From positions 2,922 through 66,921 of the forward strand of contig DKPP01000011.1 in the NCBI GenBank assembly GCA_002471255.1: 64,000 nucleotides of DNA. Direction: 5' to 3'. Below are positions 1 to 8,575 of this stretch, one piece after another. Each line of letters begins with the position of its first letter. The first letter of the stretch is position 1. This stretch comes from Akkermansiaceae bacterium UBA7331 (GTDB lineage: Bacteria > Verrucomicrobiota > Verrucomicrobiia > Verrucomicrobiales > Akkermansiaceae). The notes beneath the pieces were generated by a model that was not told the DNA's origin, searched no databases, and was given only the letters and a program-made list of their open reading frames with translations. The position numbers and the translations under genes were made by a program.

Positions 1-1
1 T

Positions 2-2488
2 GCCGGAACTGACGTTGATTTGAATGCCGGATTAGGTATCAGCCTTGATGGTGCGATTACTGCTAACAACAACATCTTAGCTACGGCACAAGGTGGCGAT
101 ATTACTACAACAGCCATTATTACTGCCATAACGGGGGGAATTAATTTAAATGCTGCTTATGACATTAGCTTAGGGGAGACACTTCATGCTCAAAATGGTG
201 TAGTTTCCTTAACGGCTACTGAAGGTTCCATTATGGGTGCCGCAGATAATCCTCCTCATTATCATGTGATTGCGAAATTCCTCGAAGCTACTGCTGCTTA
301 TGGTATTGGTTCTAATGAAGTTCCGTTGCGTACCCAAATTGAGAAATTGGTTGCCCATGTGACTTCACAAGGAAATGTTGCCATTGATCAGAATGGTGAT
401 CTTGAAGCTTCTGTAATCACTCAGGATGGGTCAATACAGCTGACCTCAGACTCTGATATTTTGGCGAAGGAAATTATTTCCATTACCGATAATGATCTAA
501 ATGATATTATTATTACTTCTATTAATGGTGATATTACCGTCAATCATATTCAAGCAGGTCAAGGTGTTGCTTCTGATATTATATTGAGTGCTGCAAATGG
601 ACATGTTCAAATGGCTGGTCCTGATGCCAAGCCTTTAGTAGGTGATCAATTGAATGTCACAGCCAAATCAGGTATAGATCTGATTACGGAAGTAAATGGA
701 GCTAATGTCCTTGTAACGGACAATGGTAATATATCTATTGAGGAAAAAGATGATCTCATCATTAATAAAGCCCAAATTGAGGGTGTGGGTCATATTTCTG
801 TATCTGCTGGCGGTTCTCTTCAAGCACTTGATGTAATCACTCAAAATGGATCAATCGATTTGACTGCTAAGAATGATTTGATTGCTATGAGCGTCAAAGC
901 ATTGACAAATAGCCAAATGAACAATATCAATCTCACCTCGACACATGGTGATATTGTAGTGGATTCGGTTATTGCGGGTATTGGTACCGGTGGTGATGTG
1001 GTATTAACCTCTCAAACCGGACAAATCCGTGTGTATGCACAAAAAGCTGCTCATACCAACATCGTTGGTAACCATATCACTTTGGTAGCTAAGGGAGACA
1101 TCGGTGCCGGTAATGTTCTTAAAATTGATGGCGAGATGCTTAGTGCTTATACGGCAGAAGGAAGTATGTTTATTTCTGAAAATGATGACATCATCATTCA
1201 CGAGCTTCATTCAACGAAAGGTAATATCGCCATTAGCGCAAATGGTTCCATCCTGGACGATAACGATAATGAGACAAAAATTATTGCTAAAGATCTCGTT
1301 CTGGAAGCGGGTACAGGTATAGGAAATATAGGTGCTGATTTGACAAAAGCCTTAGATATCAAGGTTGATTCTCTTGTTGCTAGGGTATTGCAATTCGGTG
1401 ACATTAATCTTGATCAAGAAGGTGACCTGCTAGTAAATCGAGTAACTAATAGCAATGGTGATGTTAATCTTAACGTAAAAGGTAATATCTATGTTGACTA
1501 TATAGGTACCGATACAGATGGCAATTCTGTAAGATTAAAAGCTGAGAATGGTGCCATTATTGATGCAAATGATCGAAATGGAGAACACTTGGTCAACATC
1601 GAGACGGATAAAGTTTATCTTAATGCCGATTTAGGTGTGGGAGGTAAGGGTAATCCTTTGGAAATTATGGCTTCAGAGTTGACTGCCCATGGTGGTTCAG
1701 GAGGTTTACATATTACTAATCTTAAGGAAGGTTTAATCGTTAATGGTTATACGACCGAATATGGTGATCTTGTTTTAGCTACTCCTGGTCAGATTATTAT
1801 CAATAGTCCGATAGTTAATTTAGGTGGTGGGGATATTTCTCTAACATCTACAGATACTGGACGTAGTAATGATGATATTATCCTTAATAGTGAGTTCCAA
1901 GTTGCCGGAAATGGCAGTATTTATATTAATGCTGACGATTCTTTCTACCAAAATGCAAATCTATCGGTCAATAATATGGGCAATATAGGTGTGCAGGCAG
2001 GAGACTCGATTTACATGGCTAATGGTACGGTATCTCAAGCTCAATCAGGAAGCATCACTTATCAATCTCAGAATATTATCGAGCTTGGTCAATTGATTAC
2101 TAATATACTTCCTCATGGAGGCATTGTCGTAGTCGATGCGTCAACTATTAGGACTAATAATTCCGTAGGTATTCCTTCTATTAAGGCTAGTTACATCCAT
2201 GTAAAAGTTAAGGAGAATGCAAATAAGAACTTAGTTTGGGATTTAGTTGGTCACGAAGATAAGACATCTTATGCTATTTGGCTGAATAGTCGTTTGGTGG
2301 GAGGTCTTTTAAGTCGTGATGCGACATTTATATCTGAGCCTCGTTTTAAAAACTCGCTTCATGATTTAGGATATGAACTATATTACAATAATCAACGAAC
2401 ACGAGTGCATTCCATCGATTCTTCCGTCTATAAGCGAAAAGGCTTTATCTATGATGCCTCTTCAAAGCAATGGGTTTACTTGCCCTAA
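2..2488 (+). CDS. Large repetitive beta-helical adhesin, 3' part (5' end outside window)
   Basis: The frame is open through the left edge, so this is the C-terminal part (over 820 residues) of a larger protein. It is built of short beta-strand repeats rich in Gly, Asn, Asp and Ile/Val, with recurring GDI, GNI and NGSI turns, as in filamentous haemagglutinin-type beta-helices. Longer internal repeats are visible: residues about 132-196 (VITQDGSIQLTS...) and 272-335 (VITQNGSIDLTA...), counted from position 20, resemble each other. A second unit with a GIG turn followed by a GDL turn occurs near residues 95-128 and again near 440-490. It is probably a surface or secreted adhesin. The last 100 residues are non-repetitive, Tyr/Lys/Arg-rich, end in WVYLP, and show no autotransporter barrel or PEP-CTERM. 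The export route is therefore unknown. Substrate and partner are not recognisable. Confidence 0.8.
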   Translation, partial: AGTDVDLNAGLGISLDGAITANNNILATAQGGDITTTAIITAITGGINLNAAYDISLGETLHAQNGVVSLTATEGSIMGAADNPPHYHVIAKFLEATAAYGIGSNEVPLRTQIEKLVAHVTSQGNVAIDQNGDLEASVITQDGSIQLTSDSDILAKEIISITDNDLNDIIITSINGDITVNHIQAGQGVASDIILSAANGHVQMAGPDAKPLVGDQLNVTAKSGIDLITEVNGANVLVTDNGNISIEEKDDLIINKAQIEGVGHISVSAGGSLQALDVITQNGSIDLTAKNDLIAMSVKALTNSQMNNINLTSTHGDIVVDSVIAGIGTGGDVVLTSQTGQIRVYAQKAAHTNIVGNHITLVAKGDIGAGNVLKIDGEMLSAYTAEGSMFISENDDIIIHELHSTKGNIAISANGSILDDNDNETKIIAKDLVLEAGTGIGNIGADLTKALDIKVDSLVARVLQFGDINLDQEGDLLVNRVTNSNGDVNLNVKGNIYVDYIGTDTDGNSVRLKAENGAIIDANDRNGEHLVNIETDKVYLNADLGVGGKGNPLEIMASELTAHGGSGGLHITNLKEGLIVNGYTTEYGDLVLATPGQIIINSPIVNLGGGDISLTSTDTGRSNDDIILNSEFQVAGNGSIYINADDSFYQNANLSVNNMGNIGVQAGDSIYMANGTVSQAQSGSITYQSQNIIELGQLITNILPHGGIVVVDASTIRTNNSVGIPSIKASYIHVKVKENANKNLVWDLVGHEDKTSYAIWLNSRLVGGLLSRDATFISEPRFKNSLHDLGYELYYNNQRTRVHSIDSSVYKRKGFIYDASSKQWVYLP

Positions 2489-2512
2489 TGTTTTAGATTA
2501 GAGAATCGTATG

Positions 2513-2551
2513 CTTAAAATGATGTGACGCTAGTTGTCACATCATTTTAAG
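2513..2551. terminator. Perfect 16-bp hairpin after adhesin gene
   Basis: Arms 2513-2528 and 2536-2551 are perfectly complementary, with a 7-base loop (GCTAGTT). It lies 24 bases after the adhesin stop codon. No T-run follows, so it may be a transcript 3'-end stabiliser or terminator, or a repeated element. Confidence 0.5.
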
Positions 2552-2584
2552 TATATTACAGTGAGCGAATTAAGAGCTATGTAG

Positions 2585-2728
2585 TCTTGTAATGTGTACG
2601 GGTCAAAAGAAAATAGCAAAAAATTATTTATCCATGAGAGGGTTAATTATATCGATCTGTATAATAACCGGAATGAAATGGTCCCATACGATAACATGGA
2701 GGAGTTTTTTAGAACTCATTTAAAGTAA
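2585..2728 (+). pseudogene. Probable C-terminal remnant of an IS transposase
   Basis: An open stretch of about 47 codons without a start codon ends at a TAA at 2726. Its translation contains ERVNYIDLYNNRNEMVPYDN followed by MEEFFRTHLK. The pattern of an arm predicted as helix, YI.LYNNR, a short spacer, Y.(T/N)MEEFF and a Lys end is how many IS3-type integrase-fold transposases finish (YN..R.H..L.Y.tP.eF). An in-frame TAG at 2582 cuts it off from any upstream part. No inverted repeats could be assigned. The family assignment is an inference from a short match. Confidence 0.35.
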
Positions 2729-2860
2729 TGATTCTGATGGAATATGTTTTGAATAGAAATCCATGAGATCATCCATTTTTTCATTGACGACCCTATAGGG
2801 CTATGATTCTATGATTCAAGTTATTTCCGTTCGCAATATTTATTTTCATCGATAACGATT

Positions 2861-3025
2861 ATGAAGAAAATCACCCTTACCGTATTGGCTGCTGTTAGCG
2901 CCGTTGTTATGTCTTCTTGCTGCTGTCAAGAAGTAGGACCACCAACTTTGTCCAAAACGCCTAAGTTTAATGATCTTAACCAGCCTGAATGCGTAGCTCC
3001 AACCGTATTCAAGTGCAAGAAGTAA
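2861..3025 (+). CDS. Small cysteine-rich lipoprotein (54 aa)
   Basis: This short gene encodes 54 residues. It begins MKKITLTVLAAVSAVVMSSC, a lipoprotein signal peptide with a lipobox ending at Cys20. Three consecutive cysteines (20-22) follow, then a short polar Pro/Lys-rich tail with Cys44 and Cys52. It sits alone, with its own terminator directly downstream. That arrangement resembles the small entericidin-like or other short lipoproteins of Gram-negative bacteria, but there is no recognisable family. The role is unknown; the predicted location is the inner or outer membrane, attached by a lipid anchor. Confidence 0.65.
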   Translation: MKKITLTVLAAVSAVVMSSCCCQEVGPPTLSKTPKFNDLNQPECVAPTVFKCKK

Positions 3026-3053
3026 TCACGATTACTTAAAACATTCTTTTTTG

Positions 3054-3091
3054 GGCCGTACATGGATGATATATCCAAGTACGGCCTTTCT
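3054..3091 (+). terminator. Terminator after small lipoprotein gene
   Basis: GGCCGTAC (3054-3061) pairs with GTACGGCC (3079-3086), and an inner TGGAT/ATCCA extends the stem. A short T-rich stretch follows. Confidence 0.75.
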
Positions 3092-3127
3092 TATCTTTAG
3101 AAGGCATGAACCCAATCATTTAACTTT

Positions 3128-4135
3128 ATGATCAATTCAAACGATTGTTGCCATTTTTCCGAAATAGCCGATGTTTTCCGTAAATATCGACGTTTTGCCG
3201 TGATTGCCCATTTTCGTCCGGATGGAGACGCTATTGGTTCCACCCTAGCTTTAGGCAATGCGCTCAAGGAGATGGGTAAAGAAGTGATTATGATTAATGA
3301 AGACCCGGTTCCCCATCAATTAAGGTTTATGTCCGGTTCTGACCAGATTCAAGTAACGCCGGAACATCTTGAGGATATTGATGTCGCCATCTCTTTAGAT
3401 AATGGTACGCTTAAGCGATTGGGTGCGCGTAGTGTAGAGGCTTTATCTCAAGTAAAAGTTTTAGTAAATATCGATCACCACGAGACAAATGATCGTTTTG
3501 GTGATTATGTGTGTGTGCGTCCTATGGAATGTGCGACTTGTGCCGTACTCTATCATTTGTTCCGTTACATGGAGTTGCCTTTGACTCCTATTATGCGTGA
3601 TGCGCTTTATGTAGGCATCAGCACGGATACGGGATCTTTCCAATATTCCAAGACGACTCCCGAAGTCATGGAAATGGCTGCCGATTTGATTCGCCAAGGG
3701 GTGAATGTGCACGAGATTAACCGCCAGCTTTATCAAGAAACGACTTGGGCAAAGTTGCAACTCATGCGAGAAGAGTTGAATGGAATGAAATTAAGCTTTA
3801 ATCAACGCATTGCAAGCTATTGCCTCACTAATCAAGTGAAACAAAGCTTGGGAGTCACACCGGATGATACGGAAGGGCTTATTGATGTTTTACGCTCGGT
3901 TGAGGGTGTATGGTTGGCTGCTTATTTTGAAGAAATTGAGGATGATGCTCGCATTCGTGTTTCTTTACGATCCAAGGTTGAGGCTATCTCGGTCAGTAAG
4001 ATTGCAGAACAATTCAACGGAGGAGGTCACTCTATGGCTGCCGGTATCCGTATGCCGGGACCGATTGAAAATGCCAGTGCCCTAATATTGGAGGCTCTTG
4101 AAGCCGCCGCCGCTCATTACCAATCCACCTTATAA
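3128..4135 (+). CDS. nrnA: DHH/DHHA1 family nanoRNase / pAp phosphatase
   Basis: 335 residues, the usual length of NrnA. These enzymes degrade 2-5 nt RNA fragments and dephosphorylate 3'-phosphoadenosine 5'-phosphate in the cytoplasm. Metal-binding motifs are present in order: HFRPDGDAIGS (28-38, Asp pair), Asp near residue 91, VNIDHHET (DHH at 116-118) and the C-terminal DHHA1 signature FNGGGHSMAAG (about 296-306). The gene starts an operon: truB begins 3 bases after the stop and ribF follows. This nrnA-truB-ribF order is commonly seen downstream of rbfA/infB in other bacteria, although those genes are not in the window. No RBS stands out. Confidence 0.9.
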   Translation: MINSNDCCHFSEIADVFRKYRRFAVIAHFRPDGDAIGSTLALGNALKEMGKEVIMINEDPVPHQLRFMSGSDQIQVTPEHLEDIDVAISLDNGTLKRLGARSVEALSQVKVLVNIDHHETNDRFGDYVCVRPMECATCAVLYHLFRYMELPLTPIMRDALYVGISTDTGSFQYSKTTPEVMEMAADLIRQGVNVHEINRQLYQETTWAKLQLMREELNGMKLSFNQRIASYCLTNQVKQSLGVTPDDTEGLIDVLRSVEGVWLAAYFEEIEDDARIRVSLRSKVEAISVSKIAEQFNGGGHSMAAGIRMPGPIENASALILEALEAAAAHYQSTL

Positions 4136-4138
4136 TTT

Positions 4139-4879
4139 ATGACTCAAGCGACAGAACTTGTGCCACCTAGTGGCGTATTATTGATTGATAAAGCTCAAGA
4201 TATGACATCTCATGATGTCGTAGCCATTGCAAGGCGTGCCTTGAATACGAAAAAAATCGGACATTGTGGTACCTTAGATCCGATGGCAACCGGTTTGCTT
4301 ATGCTCGTTATCGGGAAAGCGACCAAGTTGCAAGATCGTTTGATGTGTGAGCATAAGGAATATACCGGTACGATTACTTTAGGTGTAGAAACTTCCTCTC
4401 AAGATGCTATGGGTGACGTGATTGCGGAGTATCCTATCGAGGGAGTGACTGAAGAGGCTATTCGAGATGCTTTTGCTTCCTTTGATGGTGAATTTGATCA
4501 AATACCGCCTATGGTTTCCGCTATTAAGAAGAATGGGGTGCCTTTATACAAATTGGCTCGTCAGGGTAAGGAAATTGTCCGTGAGCCAAGGCATGTCGAA
4601 GTGTTCGGTCATCAAATTTCTCGTATCGACATTCCGGAGATTGATTTTGTCGTTCAGTGTTCCAAAGGGTTTTATGTGAGATCTTATGCTTATGATATCG
4701 GTAAGAAGCTAGGTTGCGGCGGACATTTGAGTGCTTTACGTCGTACTAAGTCCGGTTTGTTTACTGTGGATAAGGCAACTACGGTTGAGGAATTAAAAAC
4801 CTTACCTAGAGAAGAGCTCTATGGTCGCATGCTAAGCTTACAAGACATAGCCGATCTTTTTGCCTCTCAAGAACATTAA
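4139..4879 (+). CDS. truB: tRNA pseudouridine-55 synthase
   Basis: TruB converts U55 in the T-loop of tRNAs to pseudouridine. The hallmark motif HCGTLDPMATGLL lies at residues 42-54, with Asp47 as the expected catalytic aspartate. Further family motifs are KEYTGTITLG, the QIPPMVSAIK stretch, and the GFYVRSYAYDIG segment near residue 180. At 246 residues it is of the shorter type that lacks a full C-terminal PUA domain. It is tightly packed between nrnA (3-base gap) and ribF (9-base gap), so the three are probably co-transcribed. Confidence 0.94.
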   Translation: MTQATELVPPSGVLLIDKAQDMTSHDVVAIARRALNTKKIGHCGTLDPMATGLLMLVIGKATKLQDRLMCEHKEYTGTITLGVETSSQDAMGDVIAEYPIEGVTEEAIRDAFASFDGEFDQIPPMVSAIKKNGVPLYKLARQGKEIVREPRHVEVFGHQISRIDIPEIDFVVQCSKGFYVRSYAYDIGKKLGCGGHLSALRRTKSGLFTVDKATTVEELKTLPREELYGRMLSLQDIADLFASQEH

Positions 4880-4888
4880 TTCTTTCTT

Positions 4889-5824
4889 ATGTTTGTTCTC
4901 TCTTCTTTTCAGCAATTAAGCCAGTTTCACAAACCTATTGCATGGGCGATAGGTGTGTTTGACGGCTTGCATCTCGGGCACCAAGCCGTGATTGAATCTG
5001 CCGGTCGCAGCGCCTTGGAAAATCAAGCTCTTTGCGGGGTTCTGACCTTTGATAAACACCCTTTATCGTTGGTTCGCCCCGAGGCTGCCCCGACTCGGAT
5101 ATTGGGAGAGGCTGAAAAATGGGAGACTCTGGAGGCATTGGGCGTTGATCTCGTGCTGAATCTTCCTTTCGATCAAGAATTGGCGGAACTAAGTCCGGAA
5201 CGTTTTTTCGAATTATTATGTGACTTTTGTTCCGTCGTTTCCGTCTCGGTCGGGCAAGATTGGCATTTCGGTAAAAATCGAGCCGGTAATATTACGACGC
5301 TAGCCGATTATGGTAAAAGATGGGATTTCGATGTGCATATTATTGCTCCGGTCATGATTGACGGTCTGAGAGTCAGTAGTACTTCTATACGACAGGCTCT
5401 TAGTGAGGGCGATGTGAATGAAGCTCGGCGCCTGTTGGGGCGAGATATTATTTTGACCGGCGAAATCATCAAAGGTCGCCAATTGGCTCGCCAACTAGAT
5501 TTTCCTACGGCCAATATGGCAGTACCTGCCAATATGCCATTATCTCATGGGGTATATGTGGTGCAAGCTTTGGTTGATGATGAATGGAAAGGTGGCGTCG
5601 CGAATCTAGGCGTGCGTCCTACTGTAGAGAAAGGTGCTGCGCCGGTGTTATTAGAAACTCATTTATTTGACTTTGATGATGATCTATATGGCTCAGTCCT
5701 TGCTGTGAAGATTTTGGCAAAACTCAGAGGAGAAAAAACCTTTGAATCGATCGATGCTTTAGGTCAACAGCTTCATTTAGACGCCAAAGAGGCTAAAGAA
5801 TGGCTAGTAAGACACAAAAAATAA
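4889..5824 (+). CDS. ribF: Bifunctional riboflavin kinase / FAD synthetase
   Basis: The protein makes FMN and FAD from riboflavin. The N-terminal adenylyltransferase domain carries GVFDGLHLGH (22-31, HIGH-like nucleotide-binding motif) and the later STSIRQAL segment. The C-terminal kinase domain begins near residue 185 and has GRQLARQLDFPTANM and the PVLLETHLFDFD region. 311 residues is the normal length. It is the third gene of the nrnA-truB-ribF cluster. No FMN riboswitch is visible upstream. Confidence 0.94.
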   Translation: MFVLSSFQQLSQFHKPIAWAIGVFDGLHLGHQAVIESAGRSALENQALCGVLTFDKHPLSLVRPEAAPTRILGEAEKWETLEALGVDLVLNLPFDQELAELSPERFFELLCDFCSVVSVSVGQDWHFGKNRAGNITTLADYGKRWDFDVHIIAPVMIDGLRVSSTSIRQALSEGDVNEARRLLGRDIILTGEIIKGRQLARQLDFPTANMAVPANMPLSHGVYVVQALVDDEWKGGVANLGVRPTVEKGAAPVLLETHLFDFDDDLYGSVLAVKILAKLRGEKTFESIDALGQQLHLDAKEAKEWLVRHKK

Positions 5825-5832
5825 GCAGATAA

Positions 5833-5870
5833 GAAACGCTAGTCTTGACCTTCTGTGATTTTAGCGTTTC
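5833..5870 (+). terminator. Hairpin between ribF and panD
   Basis: GAAACGCTA (5833-5841) pairs with TAGCGTTTC (5862-5870) around a 20-base loop. Only a short T-rich tail follows, so termination may be partial. Confidence 0.45.
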
Positions 5871-5887
5871 CTTGTCCCTCTGACGTT

Positions 5888-6226
5888 ATGATGGTCCAAC
5901 AACTTAAATCGAAAATTCACCGCGCTATGATTACCCGTGGCGATGTGCACTATGAAGGTAGTATTGAAATTCCTGCTGATTTGATGGCTGCTGTGGATTT
6001 ATGGCCTGGTGAAAAAGTTCTTGTTGCCTCCGTGACCTCCGGTAATCGCCTAGAGACGTATGCGTTGCAAGGTCCGGCCGGTACAGGTAACATTATTATG
6101 AATGGCGGTGCCGCTCATTTAATTAAAACCGGCGAACGTGTCGTCATTATGTCTTTCGGTTTGTCAGACAAACCTATCATTCCTAAGAAAATCGTATGCA
6201 ACGAGCATAACGAAATTATTTCCTAA
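5888..6226 (+). CDS. panD: Aspartate 1-decarboxylase precursor
   Basis: PanD decarboxylates aspartate to beta-alanine for pantothenate and CoA synthesis. It is made as a zymogen that cleaves itself to create a pyruvoyl group. The ATG at 5888 places the cleavage site HYEG/S at Gly24-Ser25, the standard position. A second ATG at 5891 is equally close to usable. An upstream in-frame GTG at 5855 would add residues unrelated to the family and would start inside the preceding hairpin, so it is rejected. Other matches are KSKIHRAMITRGDVHYEGS, NRLETYALQG and the NGGAAHL region (GAAAH in most PanDs). About 112 residues, close to the usual 115-130. CoaB, another CoA-pathway enzyme, lies at 16.4 kb. Confidence 0.92.
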   Translation: MMVQQLKSKIHRAMITRGDVHYEGSIEIPADLMAAVDLWPGEKVLVASVTSGNRLETYALQGPAGTGNIIMNGGAAHLIKTGERVVIMSFGLSDKPIIPKKIVCNEHNEIIS

Positions 6227-6268
6227 CTTTACAAGTATAAACACATTTAGTACACTCCCTCGCACGCC

Positions 6269-6733
6269 ATGAACTTAATTGTAGCAGATTTTTTAAATAT
6301 CAGTATTAACTTATTGTTAGTACTCTTCGTTGTGATTGCTCTTTTGTTGTTATGCGTTGTTTTAATGCAACGTCCTAAACAAGAAGGCTTAGGCGCCGCT
6401 TTTGGTGCGGCTGTAACTGACCAAGCATTTGGCGCTCGCACGACCGATGTTTTGAAAAAAGCTACCGTATGGTTTGGTACCGGATTTATGCTTTTAGCTT
6501 TCGCTATCGGCACGATGATGAATGTACAGCACCAGAAGGCTAATGAGGATGCATTAAACTTGCCGAAAGTTGAAGCTCCTATGACTCCTGAGCAGATTCA
6601 AGAGCAAGAAGCACGCAAGCTTGCTGATCAGGCAGCCGCTGCCGCAGCACTTCAAGCTCCTACTACGCCGGAAGCTCCGGCTGCTCCGGCTCCATCTGAA
6701 ACTCCGGAAGCTCCTGCAAGTCCTGCAAATTAA
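6269..6733 (+). CDS. secG: Preprotein translocase subunit SecG
   Basis: A small subunit of the SecYEG channel in the inner membrane. Two hydrophobic helices (about residues 9-31 and 70-90) flank the conserved cytoplasmic segment MQRPKQEGLGAAFG, followed by TDQAFGARTTDVLKKAT. This pattern is diagnostic of SecG. The C-terminal 60 residues are an Ala/Pro/Glu-rich tail (PEAPAAPAPSETPEAPA), longer than in E. coli SecG and presumably flexible. The gene ends in a strong terminator at 6749-6784. Confidence 0.9.
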   Translation: MNLIVADFLNISINLLLVLFVVIALLLLCVVLMQRPKQEGLGAAFGAAVTDQAFGARTTDVLKKATVWFGTGFMLLAFAIGTMMNVQHQKANEDALNLPKVEAPMTPEQIQEQEARKLADQAAAAAALQAPTTPEAPAAPAPSETPEAPASPAN

Positions 6734-6748
6734 TTGAACTTTTTAGAT

Positions 6749-6784
6749 GAGCTGCTAGTCTTCGGATTAGTAGCTCTTTTTTTT
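6749..6784 (+). terminator. Terminator of secG
   Basis: GAGCTGCTAG (6749-6758) pairs with TTAGTAGCTC (6767-6776) with two G-U pairs, followed by eight T's. It ends only three bases before the ATG of the next gene. Confidence 0.85.
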
Positions 6785-6787
6785 GCC

Positions 6788-7531
6788 ATGAATGTGATCG
6801 TTAAAGGATTAGTCGCTTTCTATATTGCTTTGGTACCTTGCTCCTTAGGTGGTGCTTTACCTGAATCATGCAGTCAAGCCGTAGTAGGTGTGACCGATGG
6901 ATGGAATAGCTCTCACGTACAGCTCACTATGCTTGAAAAGAAGGATGGTCAGTGGACTCCGGTTAAAGGTCCTTTCCCCGGTCGTTTAGGGAAAAGCGGT
7001 ACCATTTGGGGGTTGGGGCTTACTTTACCTCCTAAAAACGCAAAAGTTAAGACTGAGGGTGATTTGAGGTCTCCTGTGGGTGTCTTTGCATTAGGTGGTG
7101 TATACGGTACGGTTGACACCCCTCAGAAGCATCGTTCTTTACCTTATCGTAAGGTGACACCTGCAGATCTATGGGTCGAGGATCCTAACTCTCCGCAGTA
7201 TAATCATCATATCATTTTAAAAAAGCCTGCCTCAACAAAATGGGAGCTGGAACAGCAGATGAAACTGAATGATTATCCGCATAGCTTAAAAATCTTTATT
7301 AAGCATAATGCCCCGGGGGATCCGGGTAGGCCTATCGCTCGCGCAGGGTCATCCATTTTCTTCCATATTTGGCGTCGTGACGGGCAAGCTCCGACTGCCG
7401 GATGTACGACCATGAGTGAAGCTGATATACGTGCTCTCATTCGTTGGCTTGATCCGACTAAAAAACCCGTTTACATCCTTTTGCCTAAAAACGAATATCT
7501 TAAATTGCGTAAAACTTGGGGGTTACCATAA
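6788..7531 (+). CDS. Secreted L,D-transpeptidase-like (YkuD-type) protein
   Basis: The predicted role is peptidoglycan cross-linking or amide-bond exchange in the periplasm. The C-terminal half shows a YkuD-like active site: FFHIW with His193, then PTAGCTTMS with the presumed nucleophile Cys206. Both lie in the usual order, G-x-S/F-I-x-x-H then S/T-x-G-C. The N-terminus is a short signal peptide (MNVIVKGLVAFYIALVPC...). The ATG at 6788 is chosen because an in-frame TTG at 6734 would run through the secG terminator. With that start, 247 residues remain. The family is divergent from classic Ldt proteins, so substrate specificity is open. Confidence 0.7.
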   Translation: MNVIVKGLVAFYIALVPCSLGGALPESCSQAVVGVTDGWNSSHVQLTMLEKKDGQWTPVKGPFPGRLGKSGTIWGLGLTLPPKNAKVKTEGDLRSPVGVFALGGVYGTVDTPQKHRSLPYRKVTPADLWVEDPNSPQYNHHIILKKPASTKWELEQQMKLNDYPHSLKIFIKHNAPGDPGRPIARAGSSIFFHIWRRDGQAPTAGCTTMSEADIRALIRWLDPTKKPVYILLPKNEYLKLRKTWGLP

Positions 7532-7588
7532 AGCTAGGTGATCGATCATTAACTTAGGATTGCTTTTCTAACGAAGGGATGGGTTTGA

Positions 7589-8512
7589 TTGTCATACCCT
7601 ATCATGCACATCCCTGAAGAAATTATAGAAAGAAGCCGCAAATTTGTTGAGCCTTATCGTATATGTTCCGGTAAAGGTTTTAAGTTAAAGGATTATCCTG
7701 CGAATGATTTAGGGAATCTGACTAAAGACCATAAAGATTTTATGGTGGCTCGCTTGGAGCAGGGTGTCAGTTTCCTCGAAGAATTGCAGAGCGTATTATA
7801 TGCAAGTCAAAGCTATGCATTACTGGTTATTTTGCAAGCCATGGATGCTGCCGGTAAAGACGGACTGGTTAAGCATGTAATGGGCGGTATTAATCCACAG
7901 GGATGCCATGTTGCCAGCTTTAAGCAACCTACATCACAAGAATATCTGCATGATTATTTATGGCGCTGTACTAAGGAATTACCGGCTCGTGGAATGATCG
8001 GGATTTTTAATAGATCGTATTATGAAGAGGTATTGACTGCTAAAGTGCATCCCGAGGGATTGCTGAAAGAAGGCTATAATCCTAAAGATATCAATAAATC
8101 CTTTTGGGATGAGAGATATGAGAATATCAATCATTACGAAAAACACCTATACGATTGCAAAACTCGATTTGTAAAAATCTTTTTGCATGTATCTTACGAT
8201 GAACAACGTAAAAGATTATTAGATCGACTTGATACGGCTGACAAAAATTGGAAATTCTCTCAAGGAGATATTCACGAACGAGAATACTGGGACGATTATC
8301 AAGATGCCTTTGAAACGATGATTCAACGAACAGCTACCAAGGAAGCCCCTTGGTACGTTATCCCTGCTGATAATAAATGGTATGCCCGCATTGTCGGTTT
8401 ATGTGCCGTAGTTAACGCCCTTGCCGATATGAAGTTGGAATATCCCGAAGTCCCTAAAGAAATTAAAGAATATTTCCCTAAATTTAGGGAATCTCTTGAG
8501 AAAAAGAAATAA
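7589..8512 (+). CDS. ppk2: Polyphosphate kinase 2 family protein
   Basis: PPK2 enzymes transfer phosphate between polyphosphate and nucleoside mono- or diphosphates in the cytoplasm. Visible motifs are the Walker A-like AMDAAGKDG (84-92), the GIFNRSYYEEVL segment (about 142-153) with the conserved Arg/Tyr pair, the KIFLHVSYDEQRKRLLDR lid region, and PWYVIPADNKWYARI near the C-terminus. Together these define the family. 307 residues fits the single-domain class. Whether it favours AMP, ADP or GDP cannot be read from the sequence. It ends in a bidirectional terminator shared with hicB. Confidence 0.9.
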   Translation: MSYPIMHIPEEIIERSRKFVEPYRICSGKGFKLKDYPANDLGNLTKDHKDFMVARLEQGVSFLEELQSVLYASQSYALLVILQAMDAAGKDGLVKHVMGGINPQGCHVASFKQPTSQEYLHDYLWRCTKELPARGMIGIFNRSYYEEVLTAKVHPEGLLKEGYNPKDINKSFWDERYENINHYEKHLYDCKTRFVKIFLHVSYDEQRKRLLDRLDTADKNWKFSQGDIHEREYWDDYQDAFETMIQRTATKEAPWYVIPADNKWYARIVGLCAVVNALADMKLEYPEVPKEIKEYFPKFRESLEKKK

Positions 8513-8536
8513 TTGCCAATTCGAATAGCAAATACG

Positions 8537-8570
8537 AAAAAAGCCCGAAATATGATATATCGGGCTTTTT
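8537..8570. terminator. Bidirectional terminator between ppk2 and hicB
   Basis: An A-run plus GCCCGA (8537-8548) pairs with TCGGGC plus a T-run (8560-8570). It works on both strands and separates the convergent genes. Confidence 0.88.
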
Positions 8571-8575
8571 AGTAT

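Noticed and set aside
6734..6787. TTG start of the L,D-transpeptidase-like gene
   Set aside because: It would translate the secG terminator hairpin and precedes the signal peptide.
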